Below are positions 8,621 to 17,902 of a stretch of 54,562 nucleotides of DNA, in pieces. Origin of the DNA: Flavobacteriales bacterium. Its GTDB lineage: Bacteria > Bacteroidota > Bacteroidia > Flavobacteriales_D > JAHECK01. The notes under the pieces are model-generated. The model was not told the origin of the DNA, did not search any database, and saw nothing but the letters and a program-made list of their open reading frames with translations. The number at the start of each line of letters is the position of its first letter. The stretch's first letter is position 1. Location: positions 1-54,562 of the forward strand of contig JAHECK010000005.1 of assembly GCA_024641785.1 (NCBI GenBank), written 5' to 3'. The translations under genes were made by a program, and so were the position numbers.

Positions 8621-9973
8621 CTATAATAAGGCATTAAATTCCTCTCTTATTTTAGGATCACTTGGGCGACTCGCATCTGCAGAAATAATTTTACCTTCTT
8701 TATCTATTAAAATAAATCTTGGAATCCCTTCGATAGCATAAGCCTGAACGAAATCCGATTTCCAATCTTTATCTGCAAAAAGCTGAATTCCTTCCATTTC
8801 TTTTTCTGACATCATTGCGATCCATTTGTCGTAATCTTTTACTTCATCGATCGAAATACTAACAAAGGCGATGTCTTTACCTGTATATTCAGTAGTAAGT
8901 TCTTTTAAGAAAGGAATTTCACGTTTACATGGTCCACACCAGGTAGCCCACACATCTACATAAACTAACTTTCCCTTTAAATCTTTTAATGAAATAACTT
9001 TCCCATCTTTATTTGGATAAGAAAACTCAGGGGATTCATTTCCGGCTGTAAGATTCTCATATTTCTCAAACTTTTCTGTGATCATTATTTTAAAATCATC
9101 ATCGCTTGATGTTTCCATCATCAATGCATAAAAATGTTCTAATTCAGGATGTGCAGGTGAAAAGCTATAGCGAAAGCTGTTTAGAAGATCATTTTTAATC
9201 ATTCCGCTTTCAATCATCTGTATCCTAGTGAAAGTTGAATCTAAACCATCTAAATCGCTAATATCAGTTACATAGTGATTTGTAACTATCGTTTTATAGC
9301 TTGAAAAATTAGCGTAATCCTCTTCATTATCATAGTTAAAAGCATCAAATTCTGAATAGAAACCATCGCTTACAACAAAGGCTTCGTCTTTAGTAAGATA
9401 TAGATGATAGTCTTCATATGCTGATATATTCGCTAAATGATCATAATGGATTGCTTTTTTCTCCATTTCCACAAAATTATTATCGGGTATAGAAGATGAT
9501 GTTAATAAATCAAGTTCTTGAGAATAGATCAATTTATTCAGATCATTAAACTCATTTTCATTCAATGCAAAAAATTGGTCGAATGCAGGTGCGCTAATTT
9601 CGGATTGAAGATATTTTTTAGCGAGATAATTATTTTTCTCTGCCCCTTTACCAGTGTAACTTAGTGTTTCATCAAATTCAACAGTATTTACATCGACATG
9701 AATTTGATCACCCATATTTAAAAACATGGCACTCGACTCTCTTCCTTCTGCAAAGGAATAATATCCGGTCTGCGGAATCCATAATGTATCAGAAAAGGCA
9801 TTCTCATCATTAAGTAGTATTTCAATTTTATAATCATTCCCGCTGACTCGAACTTTATCACTTGTAGGATTTTCAACTGTTCCAGAGAAAAGTACATAGT
9901 TTATTTCTTCTTTTTTTGCGGTCTGACAAGAAATTATTGAGATAATTAAAAAGGTATACAATATGTTTTTCAT
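8621..9973 (-). CDS. TlpA-like thiol:disulfide lipoprotein with N-terminal DUF4369-like region
   Basis: The 450-residue protein starts with a lipoprotein signal (MKNILYTFLIISIISC; lipobox SIISC), so it should be anchored in a membrane facing the periplasm. The N-terminal ~120 residues are a beta-rich region like that found in front of Bacteroidota thioredoxins. A helical middle follows. The C-terminal ~140 residues are a TlpA/ResA-type thioredoxin fold: SPEFSYPNKDGKVISLKDLKGK, catalytic VWATWCGPCKRE (WCGPC near residues 344-348), and the cis-proline region GIPRFILIDKEG. Such proteins reduce disulfides in exported proteins or in apocytochromes. There is no cytochrome maturation gene nearby, so the partner is unknown. 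The gene is monocistronic. Confidence 0.9.
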   Translation of the reverse strand: MKNILYTFLIISIISCQTAKKEEINYVLFSGTVENPTSDKVRVSGNDYKIEILLNDENAFSDTLWIPQTGYYSFAEGRESSAMFLNMGDQIHVDVNTVEFDETLSYTGKGAEKNNYLAKKYLQSEISAPAFDQFFALNENEFNDLNKLIYSQELDLLTSSSIPDNNFVEMEKKAIHYDHLANISAYEDYHLYLTKDEAFVVSDGFYSEFDAFNYDNEEDYANFSSYKTIVTNHYVTDISDLDGLDSTFTRIQMIESGMIKNDLLNSFRYSFSPAHPELEHFYALMMETSSDDDFKIMITEKFEKYENLTAGNESPEFSYPNKDGKVISLKDLKGKLVYVDVWATWCGPCKREIPFLKELTTEYTGKDIAFVSISIDEVKDYDKWIAMMSEKEMEGIQLFADKDWKSDFVQAYAIEGIPRFILIDKEGKIISADASRPSDPKIREEFNALL

Positions 9974-10144
9974 AATAATAATTATAATATAAAATTATTT
10001 TTAAAAGTTTTCAAAGCCCCGAATATAGTAAAGTTTAATAGTATAGAATATAGATTATCAATAGATTATGATGAATGGTAATGCTATTTTTTTTCGTGTT
10101 TATTCTCATTTGAATTATTAAATCTTGATCACTTTTAAATATTA

Positions 10145-10177
10145 TTTGTTTTTATCAGAAAAAATATATTACATTTG
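10145..10177 (+). promoter_or_regulatory. Bacteroidota-type promoter of the MarR regulator gene
   Basis: TTTG at 10145-10148 and TACATTTG at 10170-10177 are exact -33 and -7 consensus boxes 21 bases apart. The -7 box ends 27 bases before the ATG at 10205. Confidence 0.65.
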
Positions 10178-10204
10178 TTGCCACAATATTAGTAATAACA
10201 AAAT

Positions 10205-10657
10205 ATGAAGATTTCAAAAGCCATAAAACAAGAGAAATTCAAATCAAATCAGAATATGGCTATTATTAATATTCTATATACTAGTAATTGGCTAAAAGAT
10301 TATTATAAATCGGTTTTTGACCCTTTTGAACTGAAGTCGCAGCATTACAATGTTTTACGAATATTAAAAGGTCGATATCCTAATGCTACTTCTCCCGGTG
10401 AAATAAAAGAAGTGATGTTAGATAAGGCTCCTGACCTCACACGCTTGATCGATAAGTTAGTGTTGATGAAATTAGTGGATCGAAACTTGTGTAGTGAAAA
10501 CCGTCGTAAAGTTGACGTTTTAATAAACAAAAAAGGAATTGAGCTGTTAGACAAGATTGATGTTAAAATGAATGTCTTTGATGAAATGTATAAATTGAAA
10601 TTAAACAATAAAGAAGCAGAACAATTGAGTAATCTACTTGACAAACTGAGATCATAA
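10205..10657 (+). CDS. MarR-family transcriptional regulator
   Basis: This 150-residue protein has the MarR layout: helical dimerisation ends around a winged helix (QHYNVLRILKG, SPGEIKEVMLDKAPDLTRLIDKLVLMKLVDR, then the wing ENRRKVDVLINKKGIELLDKID). MarR proteins are cytoplasmic dimeric repressors released by small ligands or oxidation; no redox-sensing cysteine cluster is obvious. It lies 79 bases upstream of a YceI gene in the same orientation. Adjacent MarR and YceI genes are common in Bacteroidota and suggest it controls the YceI gene or the pair. It has its own consensus promoter. Confidence 0.88.
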   Translation: MKISKAIKQEKFKSNQNMAIINILYTSNWLKDYYKSVFDPFELKSQHYNVLRILKGRYPNATSPGEIKEVMLDKAPDLTRLIDKLVLMKLVDRNLCSENRRKVDVLINKKGIELLDKIDVKMNVFDEMYKLKLNNKEAEQLSNLLDKLRS

Positions 10658-10705
10658 AATTTTTTGAGATCATATTTGTTAAAACAATTATAGTTAAAAC
10701 ATAAG

Positions 10706-10736
10706 ACAAAAAAACAAACAAAACAAACAAAACAAA
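10706..10736 (+). promoter_or_regulatory. A/C-only leader with CAAA repeats in front of the YceI start
   Basis: The bases before the ATG are almost only A and C (ACAAAACAAACAAAACAAA type repeats). There is no Shine-Dalgarno sequence. An unstructured A-rich leader is the known mode of ribosome recruitment in Bacteroidota; here it is extreme in length and regularity, suggesting strong translation. Confidence 0.5.
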
Positions 10737-11333
10737 ATGAAAAAAGTAACGACAATTTTAGTGATTGCATTATTCGCATTAAGCAATTTAAATGCAATTG
10801 AGCCAGTAAGTAACGGTAACCTTACCGTAAATGCAGAAAAAAGTAACATTAACTGGAAAGGTGAAAAAGTAACCGGAGAACACACAGGTACGATCAAGAT
10901 CAAGAGTGGTTCTTTAATGTTAAAAGAAGGTAAATTACAAGGTGGTGAATTCATTATCGATATGGCCAGTATTGAAAATACCGACTTAGATGGCGAGTAC
11001 AAAGGAAAATTAGAAGGTCACTTAAAATCGGATGATTTCTTCGGTACAGCGAAATTTCCGGAAGCAACTCTTAAAATAACAGGAGCTAAAGAAACAAGTA
11101 AAGCTGGTGTTTACACCGTAATGGCAGATCTTACAATTAAAGGGATCACAAACCCGATCACTTTTAATGCGACCTTATTAGATGATAAAGGAACAGTGGT
11201 TGCAAACGCAAATGTAGTTGTTGATCGTTCTAAATTTGATGTTAGATATGGTTCAGGAAGCTTTTTTGACAACTTAGGTGATAAAACTATTTATGATGAA
11301 TTTACATTAACTGTAAATCTTGTAACAAAGTAA
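10737..11333 (+). CDS. YceI-family periplasmic lipid-binding protein
   Basis: The 198-residue protein has a cleavable signal peptide (MKKVTTILVIALFALSNLNA) and a complete YceI lipocalin-like beta-barrel: SNINWKGEKVTGEHTGTIKI, then GEFIIDMASIENTDLDG, HLKSDDFFGTAKFPEATL, and the closing VVDRSKFDVRYGSGSFF. Family members bind isoprenoid or other amphiphilic chains in the periplasm. The length is typical. It is followed by a strong terminator and preceded by the MarR gene, with which it probably forms a regulatory unit. Confidence 0.92.
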   Translation: MKKVTTILVIALFALSNLNAIEPVSNGNLTVNAEKSNINWKGEKVTGEHTGTIKIKSGSLMLKEGKLQGGEFIIDMASIENTDLDGEYKGKLEGHLKSDDFFGTAKFPEATLKITGAKETSKAGVYTVMADLTIKGITNPITFNATLLDDKGTVVANANVVVDRSKFDVRYGSGSFFDNLGDKTIYDEFTLTVNLVTK

Positions 11334-11363
11334 TAGCACCTTACAAACAAGGAGTCAATAGTT

Positions 11364-11395
11364 AAGGGTGCTATTAATTTAGCACCCTTTTTTTC
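11364..11395 (+). terminator. Rho-independent terminator after the YceI gene
   Basis: AAGGGTGCTA and TAGCACCCTT form a near-perfect stem around a short AT loop, followed by a T run. It separates the YceI gene from the VWA gene and argues against the TTG start at 11399 proposed in the ORF track. Confidence 0.88.
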
Positions 11396-11455
11396 TGATT
11401 GTTAAAAGATCAAAAAAGAATTATTAGCATTTTAAAATTGATTAATTTTCGAGTC

Positions 11456-12580
11456 ATGTTAACAAGGAAAGCACAAGGTGGATTTATCTTTAAAAAGTAT
11501 GAGGCTCCTTTTCAAAGTCCTTTTGATAAGCTGTTCGATATCTTTAAGGAACTGATCACTTATACTTCTGGAGATGTTGATGAAGCCCTCGACTGGCTTA
11601 AGGAACTGGATAAAACCTATTCACTTACTGACGAAAATTATACTTTGGATGACTTTGTAGAAGATTTAAAAAAGAAAGGGTTTTTAAGAGAACAGCTTGA
11701 TGTTAATGGAGAAGGCGGATTAAAAATTACTCAAAAAACAGAACGTGCTATTCGCCAACAAGCACTCGATCATATTTTTGGAAAATTAAAACGCTTTGGA
11801 TCAGGAGATCACAAAACGAATTCAGTTGGAAAAGGCGACGAGCATACCGGTGAATTCAGAGAATATCATTATGGTGATTCTTTAGAGCAGATCTCGATGA
11901 CAGAGAGTTTGAAAAATGCTCAAATAAATCATGGTCTTGATGCCTTTAATTTAGATGAAAATGATCTTGTTGTAGAAGAAACTTCTTTTAAAGCGCAGAT
12001 GAGTACCGTTTTGATGATCGATATTAGCCATTCGATGATCCTTTACGGCGAAGACCGGATCACTCCGGCAAAAAAAGTGGCTATGGCAATGGCCGAATTG
12101 ATCAGCACTCGATATCCAAAAGATTCATTAGATATTATTGTTTTTGGAGATGATGCATGGAAGATCTCTATCCGAGACCTACCCTATTTACAAGTGGGGC
12201 CTTATCACACCAATACTGTAGCAGGTTTACATCTCGCTATGGATATTTTAAGAAGAAGACGAAATAGCAATAAGCAGATATTTATGATCACTGATGGAAA
12301 ACCATCTTGTATGATCGATAAAGACGGCTCGTTTTATAAAAACAGTTTTGGACTCGATCCAAATATCGTTGAGAAATGTTATAACACGGCCAGACAAGCA
12401 AGAAAGCTCCATATACCAATTACCACCTTTATGATTGCTCAGGATGAATATTTAATTCAATTTATTGAAGAATTTACCGAAGCAAACCAGGGAAAAGCAT
12501 TTTATACCGGCATTCAAAATTTAGGTGCCATGATCTTTGAAGATTATGAGCAAAATAGAAAAAAGCGTTTAAGAGGATGA
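11456..12580 (+). CDS. VWA-domain protein partner of a MoxR/Mg-chelatase-like ATPase
   Basis: I use the ATG at 11456 (374 residues) instead of the TTG at 11399, because the TTG lies only four bases past the T-tract of the preceding terminator. The N-terminal ~180 residues are helical and charged. The C-terminal half is a von Willebrand A domain with an intact MIDAS: STVLMIDISHSM (DxSxS), a mid-domain threonine candidate in NTVAGLHLAMD, and MITDGKPS. VWA proteins of this kind bind metal ions and work with an AAA+ ATPase to remodel or metallate a target, as in Mg chelatase or CoxE/CoxD-type systems. The stop overlaps the start of the ATPase gene by four bases (ATGA), so the two should be translationally coupled. 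The target is unknown. Confidence 0.85.
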   Translation: MLTRKAQGGFIFKKYEAPFQSPFDKLFDIFKELITYTSGDVDEALDWLKELDKTYSLTDENYTLDDFVEDLKKKGFLREQLDVNGEGGLKITQKTERAIRQQALDHIFGKLKRFGSGDHKTNSVGKGDEHTGEFREYHYGDSLEQISMTESLKNAQINHGLDAFNLDENDLVVEETSFKAQMSTVLMIDISHSMILYGEDRITPAKKVAMAMAELISTRYPKDSLDIIVFGDDAWKISIRDLPYLQVGPYHTNTVAGLHLAMDILRRRRNSNKQIFMITDGKPSCMIDKDGSFYKNSFGLDPNIVEKCYNTARQARKLHIPITTFMIAQDEYLIQFIEEFTEANQGKAFYTGIQNLGAMIFEDYEQNRKKRLRG

Positions 12581-14061
12581 AAAAGGAAGAAAACACAATA
12601 ACAAATTTAGGAGAGCTTAAAAAATCATCCTATAAATCAAGATCCATAAAAAATGAGTTACGCGAAAACTTAATAAAAAAGATCGAAGCAGGCGAAGATT
12701 CTTTCGAAGGCATCTGGGGATATGAAACCACCGTAATTCCTGAACTTGAACGTGCGATCTTATCGCGTCATAGCATCAATTTATTAGGTCTGCGCGGCCA
12801 AGCGAAGACAAGAATCGCTCGATTGATGATCAATCTACTCGATGAGTGGATGCCTTTTGTTAGTGGTTCTGAAATTCATGATGATCCCTTCCACCCTATT
12901 TCCAGATATGCTATTGAATTGATTAAGGAAAAAGCTGATGAAACTCCTATTTCATGGGTGCACAGAAATGAAAGGTATTTTGAAAAATTAGCGACTCCGG
13001 ATGTTACGGTCGCCGATCTTATTGGAGACGTAGATCCCATTAAGGCAGCTAACTTGAAATTATCATATGCGGATGATCGTGTAATACACTATGGAATGAT
13101 CCCACGAGCGAACCGTAGTATTTTTGTTATCAATGAGCTTCCTGATCTTCAAGCAAGGATTCAAGTAGCGCTTTTCAATATTTTACAGGAAGGAGATATT
13201 CAGATCAGAGGTTTTAAACTAAGAATGCCATTGGATATGCAATTTGTTTTCACCGCTAATCCTGAAGATTATACCAATAGAGGTAGCATCGTAACCCCTC
13301 TTAAAGATCGTATCGGATCTCAAATATTGACCCATTACCCCTATGATATTTCCATTGCCCAAAGAATAACTGAACAAGAAGCACAAATCACATCGGCACA
13401 AAAAGAACGAATTCATGTTCCTGATCTCGCGAAAAAAATTCTTGAACAAATCAGTTTTGAAGCTCGTGAATCAGAATTTATTGACCATAAAAGTGGTGTT
13501 AGCGCACGGATGAGTATTAGCGGATTCGAGAATTTAATGAGTGCAGCCGAACTTAGAATGTTGCGAAAAGGAAGCAAAAAAACAAGTCTTCGTTTAAGCG
13601 ACTTTCTTGGAGTGATCCCCGCTATTACAGGAAAAGTTGAATTGGTTTATGAAGGCGAACAAGAAGGTGCTCACGCGGTAGCTGAAAAGTGGATCGGTGA
13701 TTCGATCAAAACGCTTTTTGAGAACTATTTTCCGAAGATCGAAAAATTGGAAAGACCAAATGTGAATAGTCCGTATAAAAAAATCACTGATTGGTTTTTT
13801 GAAGAAAGTGGATTTGAGATCTCAGATGATCTTTCTGAAGAAGAATATTCAAAACTTTTAAAATCGATTGCCCCTCTTAATGAATTACTAGATTATTATC
13901 AAAAAGATCTGCCAAAGCAAGATCGTAATTTTATGCTCGAATTTGTATTATGGGGACTGGTTGAATATAAAAAACTAAGCAAAGACCGATATGATACAGG
14001 TGTTCAATTTAAAGATGTGATCGGTGGTTATATTAGCGGATTTGGTAATGAGAACGCTTAA
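12577..14061 (+). CDS. MoxR/magnesium-chelatase-like AAA+ ATPase
   Basis: This 494-residue protein has an AAA+ core with an atypical Walker A, GLRGQAKTR (residues 71-79). The Walker B-like IFVINELPDL contains a single acidic residue where most relatives have DE. It also has the sensor 1/helix-insert pattern FVFTANPEDYTNRGSIVTPLKDRIG and a C-terminal helical lid. This resembles sigma-54/Mg-chelatase subfamily ATPases. It is translationally coupled to the VWA gene upstream, and VWA plus MoxR is a well-known two-part chaperone arrangement. The combination suggests assembly or cofactor insertion in a protein complex, but no client gene is next to it: the neighbours are YceI and pyruvate carboxylase. 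Confidence 0.87.
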   Translation: MKKEENTITNLGELKKSSYKSRSIKNELRENLIKKIEAGEDSFEGIWGYETTVIPELERAILSRHSINLLGLRGQAKTRIARLMINLLDEWMPFVSGSEIHDDPFHPISRYAIELIKEKADETPISWVHRNERYFEKLATPDVTVADLIGDVDPIKAANLKLSYADDRVIHYGMIPRANRSIFVINELPDLQARIQVALFNILQEGDIQIRGFKLRMPLDMQFVFTANPEDYTNRGSIVTPLKDRIGSQILTHYPYDISIAQRITEQEAQITSAQKERIHVPDLAKKILEQISFEARESEFIDHKSGVSARMSISGFENLMSAAELRMLRKGSKKTSLRLSDFLGVIPAITGKVELVYEGEQEGAHAVAEKWIGDSIKTLFENYFPKIEKLERPNVNSPYKKITDWFFEESGFEISDDLSEEEYSKLLKSIAPLNELLDYYQKDLPKQDRNFMLEFVLWGLVEYKKLSKDRYDTGVQFKDVIGGYISGFGNENA

Positions 14062-14223
14062 ATAATTACTTTTCTTCTTTTTGATCTTTTCTGCAAAGGG
14101 TGAGGTAAATACTTTTATCGTACAGATTTAAAACCTGTATAAATTAGTGACAATTTTCCTTGTCGAACTCCATTTTGGGGCTTATATTTAGTAAATTCTA
14201 CCCTATTAAAGCCCTTTTCTAAA

Positions 14224-17200
14224 ATGAAAATCAAAAAAGTCCTTATTGCAAACCGCGGTGAGATTGCAATACGAATATTTCGTGCCTGCACCGAGCTGAA
14301 TATCAGCACTGTCGGTATTTATACTTTTGAAGATCGCTATTCTCTGCATCGATATAAATGTGACGAATCATATCAGATCGGAGAAGATAATGAACCTTTG
14401 AAACCCTATCTCAACATGCTAGAGATCATTAATCTGGCGAAATCAAAAAATGTAGATGCGATTCATCCAGGCTATGGTTTTTTATCTGAAAATGCGGATT
14501 TCGCAAGGCTTTGTGCTAAAAACGATATCATCTTTATTGGTCCTCGTCCTGATGTAATGGACTCCCTTGGAGATAAGATACAGGCGAAAAAAATTGCAAT
14601 AGAATGTGAGGTACCAATTATTAGGAGTAATAAAAAGCTTCTAATTGATCTGAAAACTGCCATCTCTGAAGCAAAAACTATTTCATATCCTGTAATGCTA
14701 AAAGCTGCTTTTGGCGGTGGTGGAAGAGGAATGCGAGTGATCTATAATGAGGAAGATCTAAAAGTGCATTTTGAAAATGCTAAAAGTGAAGCGCTCAATG
14801 CATTTGGAGATGACACCATGTTTCTTGAAAAATATGTAGCTAATCCAAAACATATAGAAATTCAAATTGTTGCTGATAATCATGGTACAATAAGACATTT
14901 ATATGAGCGTGATTGCTCCGTACAACGACGTTATCAAAAAGTAGTTGAAATTGCTCCTTCCTATAATCTGGACCAGGAGATCAAAGATAAATTATATGAA
15001 TATGCCCTCCGAATTGCTGAAAAAGTTAATTATAATAACGTAGGAACAGTCGAATTTTTAGTTGATGACGACGGGAGTATTTATTTTATCGAGGTAAATC
15101 CACGAATACAAGTAGAACATACTGTAACCGAAATGGTAACAGGAATCGACCTTGTTAAAACACAAATATTTGTAGCAGGAGGGTATAAACTCTCTGATAA
15201 GCAAATTAAAATATTCGAGCAAAAGGATATCCACACCACCGGTTTTGCATTACAATGTCGGGTAACTACAGAAGATCCTAAAAATGATTTTCAACCTGAT
15301 TATGGAACCATCACCACTTATAGAAGTGCAGCCGGAATGGGTATTCGTCTCGATGTAGGAAGTGTGTATCAAGGTTCTGCCGTTTCTCCTTTCTTTGATT
15401 CGATGTTGGTAAAAATATCCGCTCAGGGAAGAACTCTTGAAGGAGCGACCCGAAAAATGACTAGGGCTTTAAAAGAATTCAGAATAAGAGGGGTAAAAAC
15501 CAGTATTCGTTTTTTACAAAACATTGTTGCGCATCCCACTTTTTACGAAGGAAGAGCGACTGTAAATTTTATTAAAAACACCCCTGCCCTATTTAATATT
15601 AAAGAATCGCTCGACAGGGCTACAAAGATCACCAGTTATTTAGGTGATGTTATTGTGAACGGAAATCCGGATGTTAAATTTATTGACCATTCAAAAGTAT
15701 TTCATCAGCCTAAAATTCCGATTTATAGTCATTTCTCTGAATTTCCGAAAGGAAGCAGAGATCGTTTAAATGAACTTGGTGCTGTAGCTTTTACGCAGGA
15801 AATTCTAAGGGATAAAAAAATTCATTACACTGATACTACGTTCAGGGATGCGCATCAGTCCTTATTAGCAACACGGATGAGGAGTGTCGATATGTTAAAG
15901 ATTGCAGAATCTTATGCGAAAAATCATCCTCAGATATTCAGCATGGAAATGTGGGGAGGAGCTACTTTCGATGTTTGTCTGCGTTTTCTCCACGAAAATC
16001 CATGGAAACGGCTACGCGATCTTAGAGCGGCAATGCCAAATGTACTTTTTCAAATGTTACTGAGAGGTTCCAACGCCGTGGGTTATACAGCCTACCCTGA
16101 TAATTTAATTGAGAAATTCATTGTGAAATCTTGGGAAAATGGAATGGATATCTTTAGAATCTTCGATTCCTTAAACTGGATAAAAGCAATGGCTCCAAGT
16201 ATTGAGTATGTTCGAAAGCAAACGGATGCCATTGCCGAGGGTGCTTTATCTTATACCGGAGATATCTTAGACGCTTCAAAAAGCAAATACAATATAAAAT
16301 ATTATACTCAGCTTGCTAAGGATCTTGAAAATGCCGGAGCCCATATCATTGCAATAAAAGACATGGCAGGTTTATTGAAACCCTATGCTGCAAGTGAGTT
16401 AATTCTCGCTTTGAAGGACACTGTAAAACTACCTATTCATCTTCATACCCACGATACTTCGTCTATCCAGAGTGCAACTTATTTAAAAGCGATCGAAGCA
16501 GGAGTGGATATTATTGATGTTGCCTTAGGCGGTTTATCAGGCTTGACCTCTCAACCTAATTTTAACTCAATGGTCGAGATGATGCGATTTCATGAAAGAG
16601 AAAATCCAATGAATATTGATTCACTTAATGAATATTCAAGCTATTTTGAAAATGTAAGAGAATATTATTATCCCTTCGAAAGTGGATTAAAAGCCGGAAC
16701 AGCGGAGGTGTATAAACACGAGATCCCGGGCGGACAATATTCAAATCTTCGTCCACAAGTAAACGCACTTGGATTAGGCGAGCGCTTTGAAGAAGTTAAA
16801 AAAATGTATACTGAGGTGAATAAACTCTTTGGTGATATCATTAAAGTTACACCTAGTTCGAAAGTGGTTGGTGATATGGCAATTTTTATGGTAACGAATA
16901 ATTTAAATCCAGAAGATCTTCTTGAACGAGGTGAAGAATTATCCTTTCCGGAATCCATAATCAGTTTCTTTAGAGGAGATATAGGTCAACCCTATCAAGG
17001 ATTTCCAAAAGCTCTTCAAAAAATAATATTGAAAGATAAAAAAGCCTATACTGATCGACCTAATAAGCATTTAAAAGCCATTGATTTTGAAGTTGAATTT
17101 GAAGCGTTTTTAGCTAAATATCAAAAGGGATTTTCACGTGATCTGGAAATGGAAGACTTTTTATCCTATAAACTTTATCCGAAGGTTTTTGAAGATGCAT

Positions 17201-17682
17201 ATAGTACATTTAAAAAGTATGATAATGTTTCGGTTATACCTACCATAAATTTCTTTTATGGCATGAAGATCCATGAAGAAACGATGATAGAAATAGCTCC
17301 CGGCAAAACGATCATTGTAAAACTACTTTCTATCGGAAACGCTACAAAGGATGGAAACCGAACGGTTTTTTTCAAAGTAAACGGACAAACCCGGTTTATT
17401 GAGGTTCAAGATCATTCTCTTAATATTATTTCTCAAGAGAATGAAAAAATAGATGAAAATATTCCTGGTCAAATTGGAGCTCCATTGCAAGGAATGTTAT
17501 CTAAAATTTTAGTGAAAAAAGGAGAAGAAATTAAAAAGAACCATCCGTTATTTATTATTGAGGCTATGAAAATGGAAACAACTGTTTCTTCAACACACGA
17601 GGGTAAAATCAAATCTATTAACCTAAAAGCGGGAACAATGGTGAAGCAGGATGACCTAGTACTTACAGCTGAATATTTATAA
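14224..17682 (+). CDS. pyc: Pyruvate carboxylase
   Basis: The 1152-residue, single-chain biotin enzyme converts pyruvate, bicarbonate and ATP to oxaloacetate for anaplerosis and gluconeogenesis. Domains in order: biotin carboxylase (KVLIANRGEIAIRIFRAC, ATP-binding loop AAFGGGGRGMRV, FIEVNPRIQVEHTVTE); carboxyltransferase (DTTFRDAHQSLLATRMR, and HLHTHDTSS metal ligands); the conserved PYC region with the GGLSGLTSQPN loop; and a C-terminal biotinyl domain with EAMKMET, biotinylated Lys at residue 1116. The length equals the family norm and all key motifs are intact. It starts at ATG 14224, 162 bases after the ATPase gene. No biotin ligase or repressor is adjacent. Confidence 0.97.
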   Translation: MKIKKVLIANRGEIAIRIFRACTELNISTVGIYTFEDRYSLHRYKCDESYQIGEDNEPLKPYLNMLEIINLAKSKNVDAIHPGYGFLSENADFARLCAKNDIIFIGPRPDVMDSLGDKIQAKKIAIECEVPIIRSNKKLLIDLKTAISEAKTISYPVMLKAAFGGGGRGMRVIYNEEDLKVHFENAKSEALNAFGDDTMFLEKYVANPKHIEIQIVADNHGTIRHLYERDCSVQRRYQKVVEIAPSYNLDQEIKDKLYEYALRIAEKVNYNNVGTVEFLVDDDGSIYFIEVNPRIQVEHTVTEMVTGIDLVKTQIFVAGGYKLSDKQIKIFEQKDIHTTGFALQCRVTTEDPKNDFQPDYGTITTYRSAAGMGIRLDVGSVYQGSAVSPFFDSMLVKISAQGRTLEGATRKMTRALKEFRIRGVKTSIRFLQNIVAHPTFYEGRATVNFIKNTPALFNIKESLDRATKITSYLGDVIVNGNPDVKFIDHSKVFHQPKIPIYSHFSEFPKGSRDRLNELGAVAFTQEILRDKKIHYTDTTFRDAHQSLLATRMRSVDMLKIAESYAKNHPQIFSMEMWGGATFDVCLRFLHENPWKRLRDLRAAMPNVLFQMLLRGSNAVGYTAYPDNLIEKFIVKSWENGMDIFRIFDSLNWIKAMAPSIEYVRKQTDAIAEGALSYTGDILDASKSKYNIKYYTQLAKDLENAGAHIIAIKDMAGLLKPYAASELILALKDTVKLPIHLHTHDTSSIQSATYLKAIEAGVDIIDVALGGLSGLTSQPNFNSMVEMMRFHERENPMNIDSLNEYSSYFENVREYYYPFESGLKAGTAEVYKHEIPGGQYSNLRPQVNALGLGERFEEVKKMYTEVNKLFGDIIKVTPSSKVVGDMAIFMVTNNLNPEDLLERGEELSFPESIISFFRGDIGQPYQGFPKALQKIILKDKKAYTDRPNKHLKAIDFEVEFEAFLAKYQKGFSRDLEMEDFLSYKLYPKVFEDAYSTFKKYDNVSVIPTINFFYGMKIHEETMIEIAPGKTIIVKLLSIGNATKDGNRTVFFKVNGQTRFIEVQDHSLNIISQENEKIDENIPGQIGAPLQGMLSKILVKKGEEIKKNHPLFIIEAMKMETTVSSTHEGKIKSINLKAGTMVKQDDLVLTAEYL

Positions 17683-17848
17683 AATATAAGGGGCAGATAA
17701 CTCTTGACTTTATTACATTTGATTTACTTGGGAAATCAATCATCATTGTTTTGAACGTTGAGCATAGCTTGTTGTGTCATAGTGGGAACGAAAAAACTAA
17801 AGGCATTACTATAGATAAAACCCTCTATTAGGATTAAGTGTTATAATT

Positions 17849-17880
17849 TAAAAAAGGGAAGATTATTAAAACCTTCCCCC
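17849..17880 (-). terminator. Rho-independent terminator of the choice-of-anchor B gene
   Basis: On the minus strand GGGAAGGTTTTAATAATCTTCCC forms a stem-loop followed by six Ts, 22 bases after the stop at 17903. Confidence 0.8.
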
Positions 17881-17902
17881 TTAAAATTATGGTTATAAAT
17901 AC

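Noticed and set aside
10345-10797. 150-residue ORF on the minus strand across the MarR gene
   Set aside because: It is a shadow of the MarR and YceI frames, rich in Phe, Leu and Asn without any family pattern.
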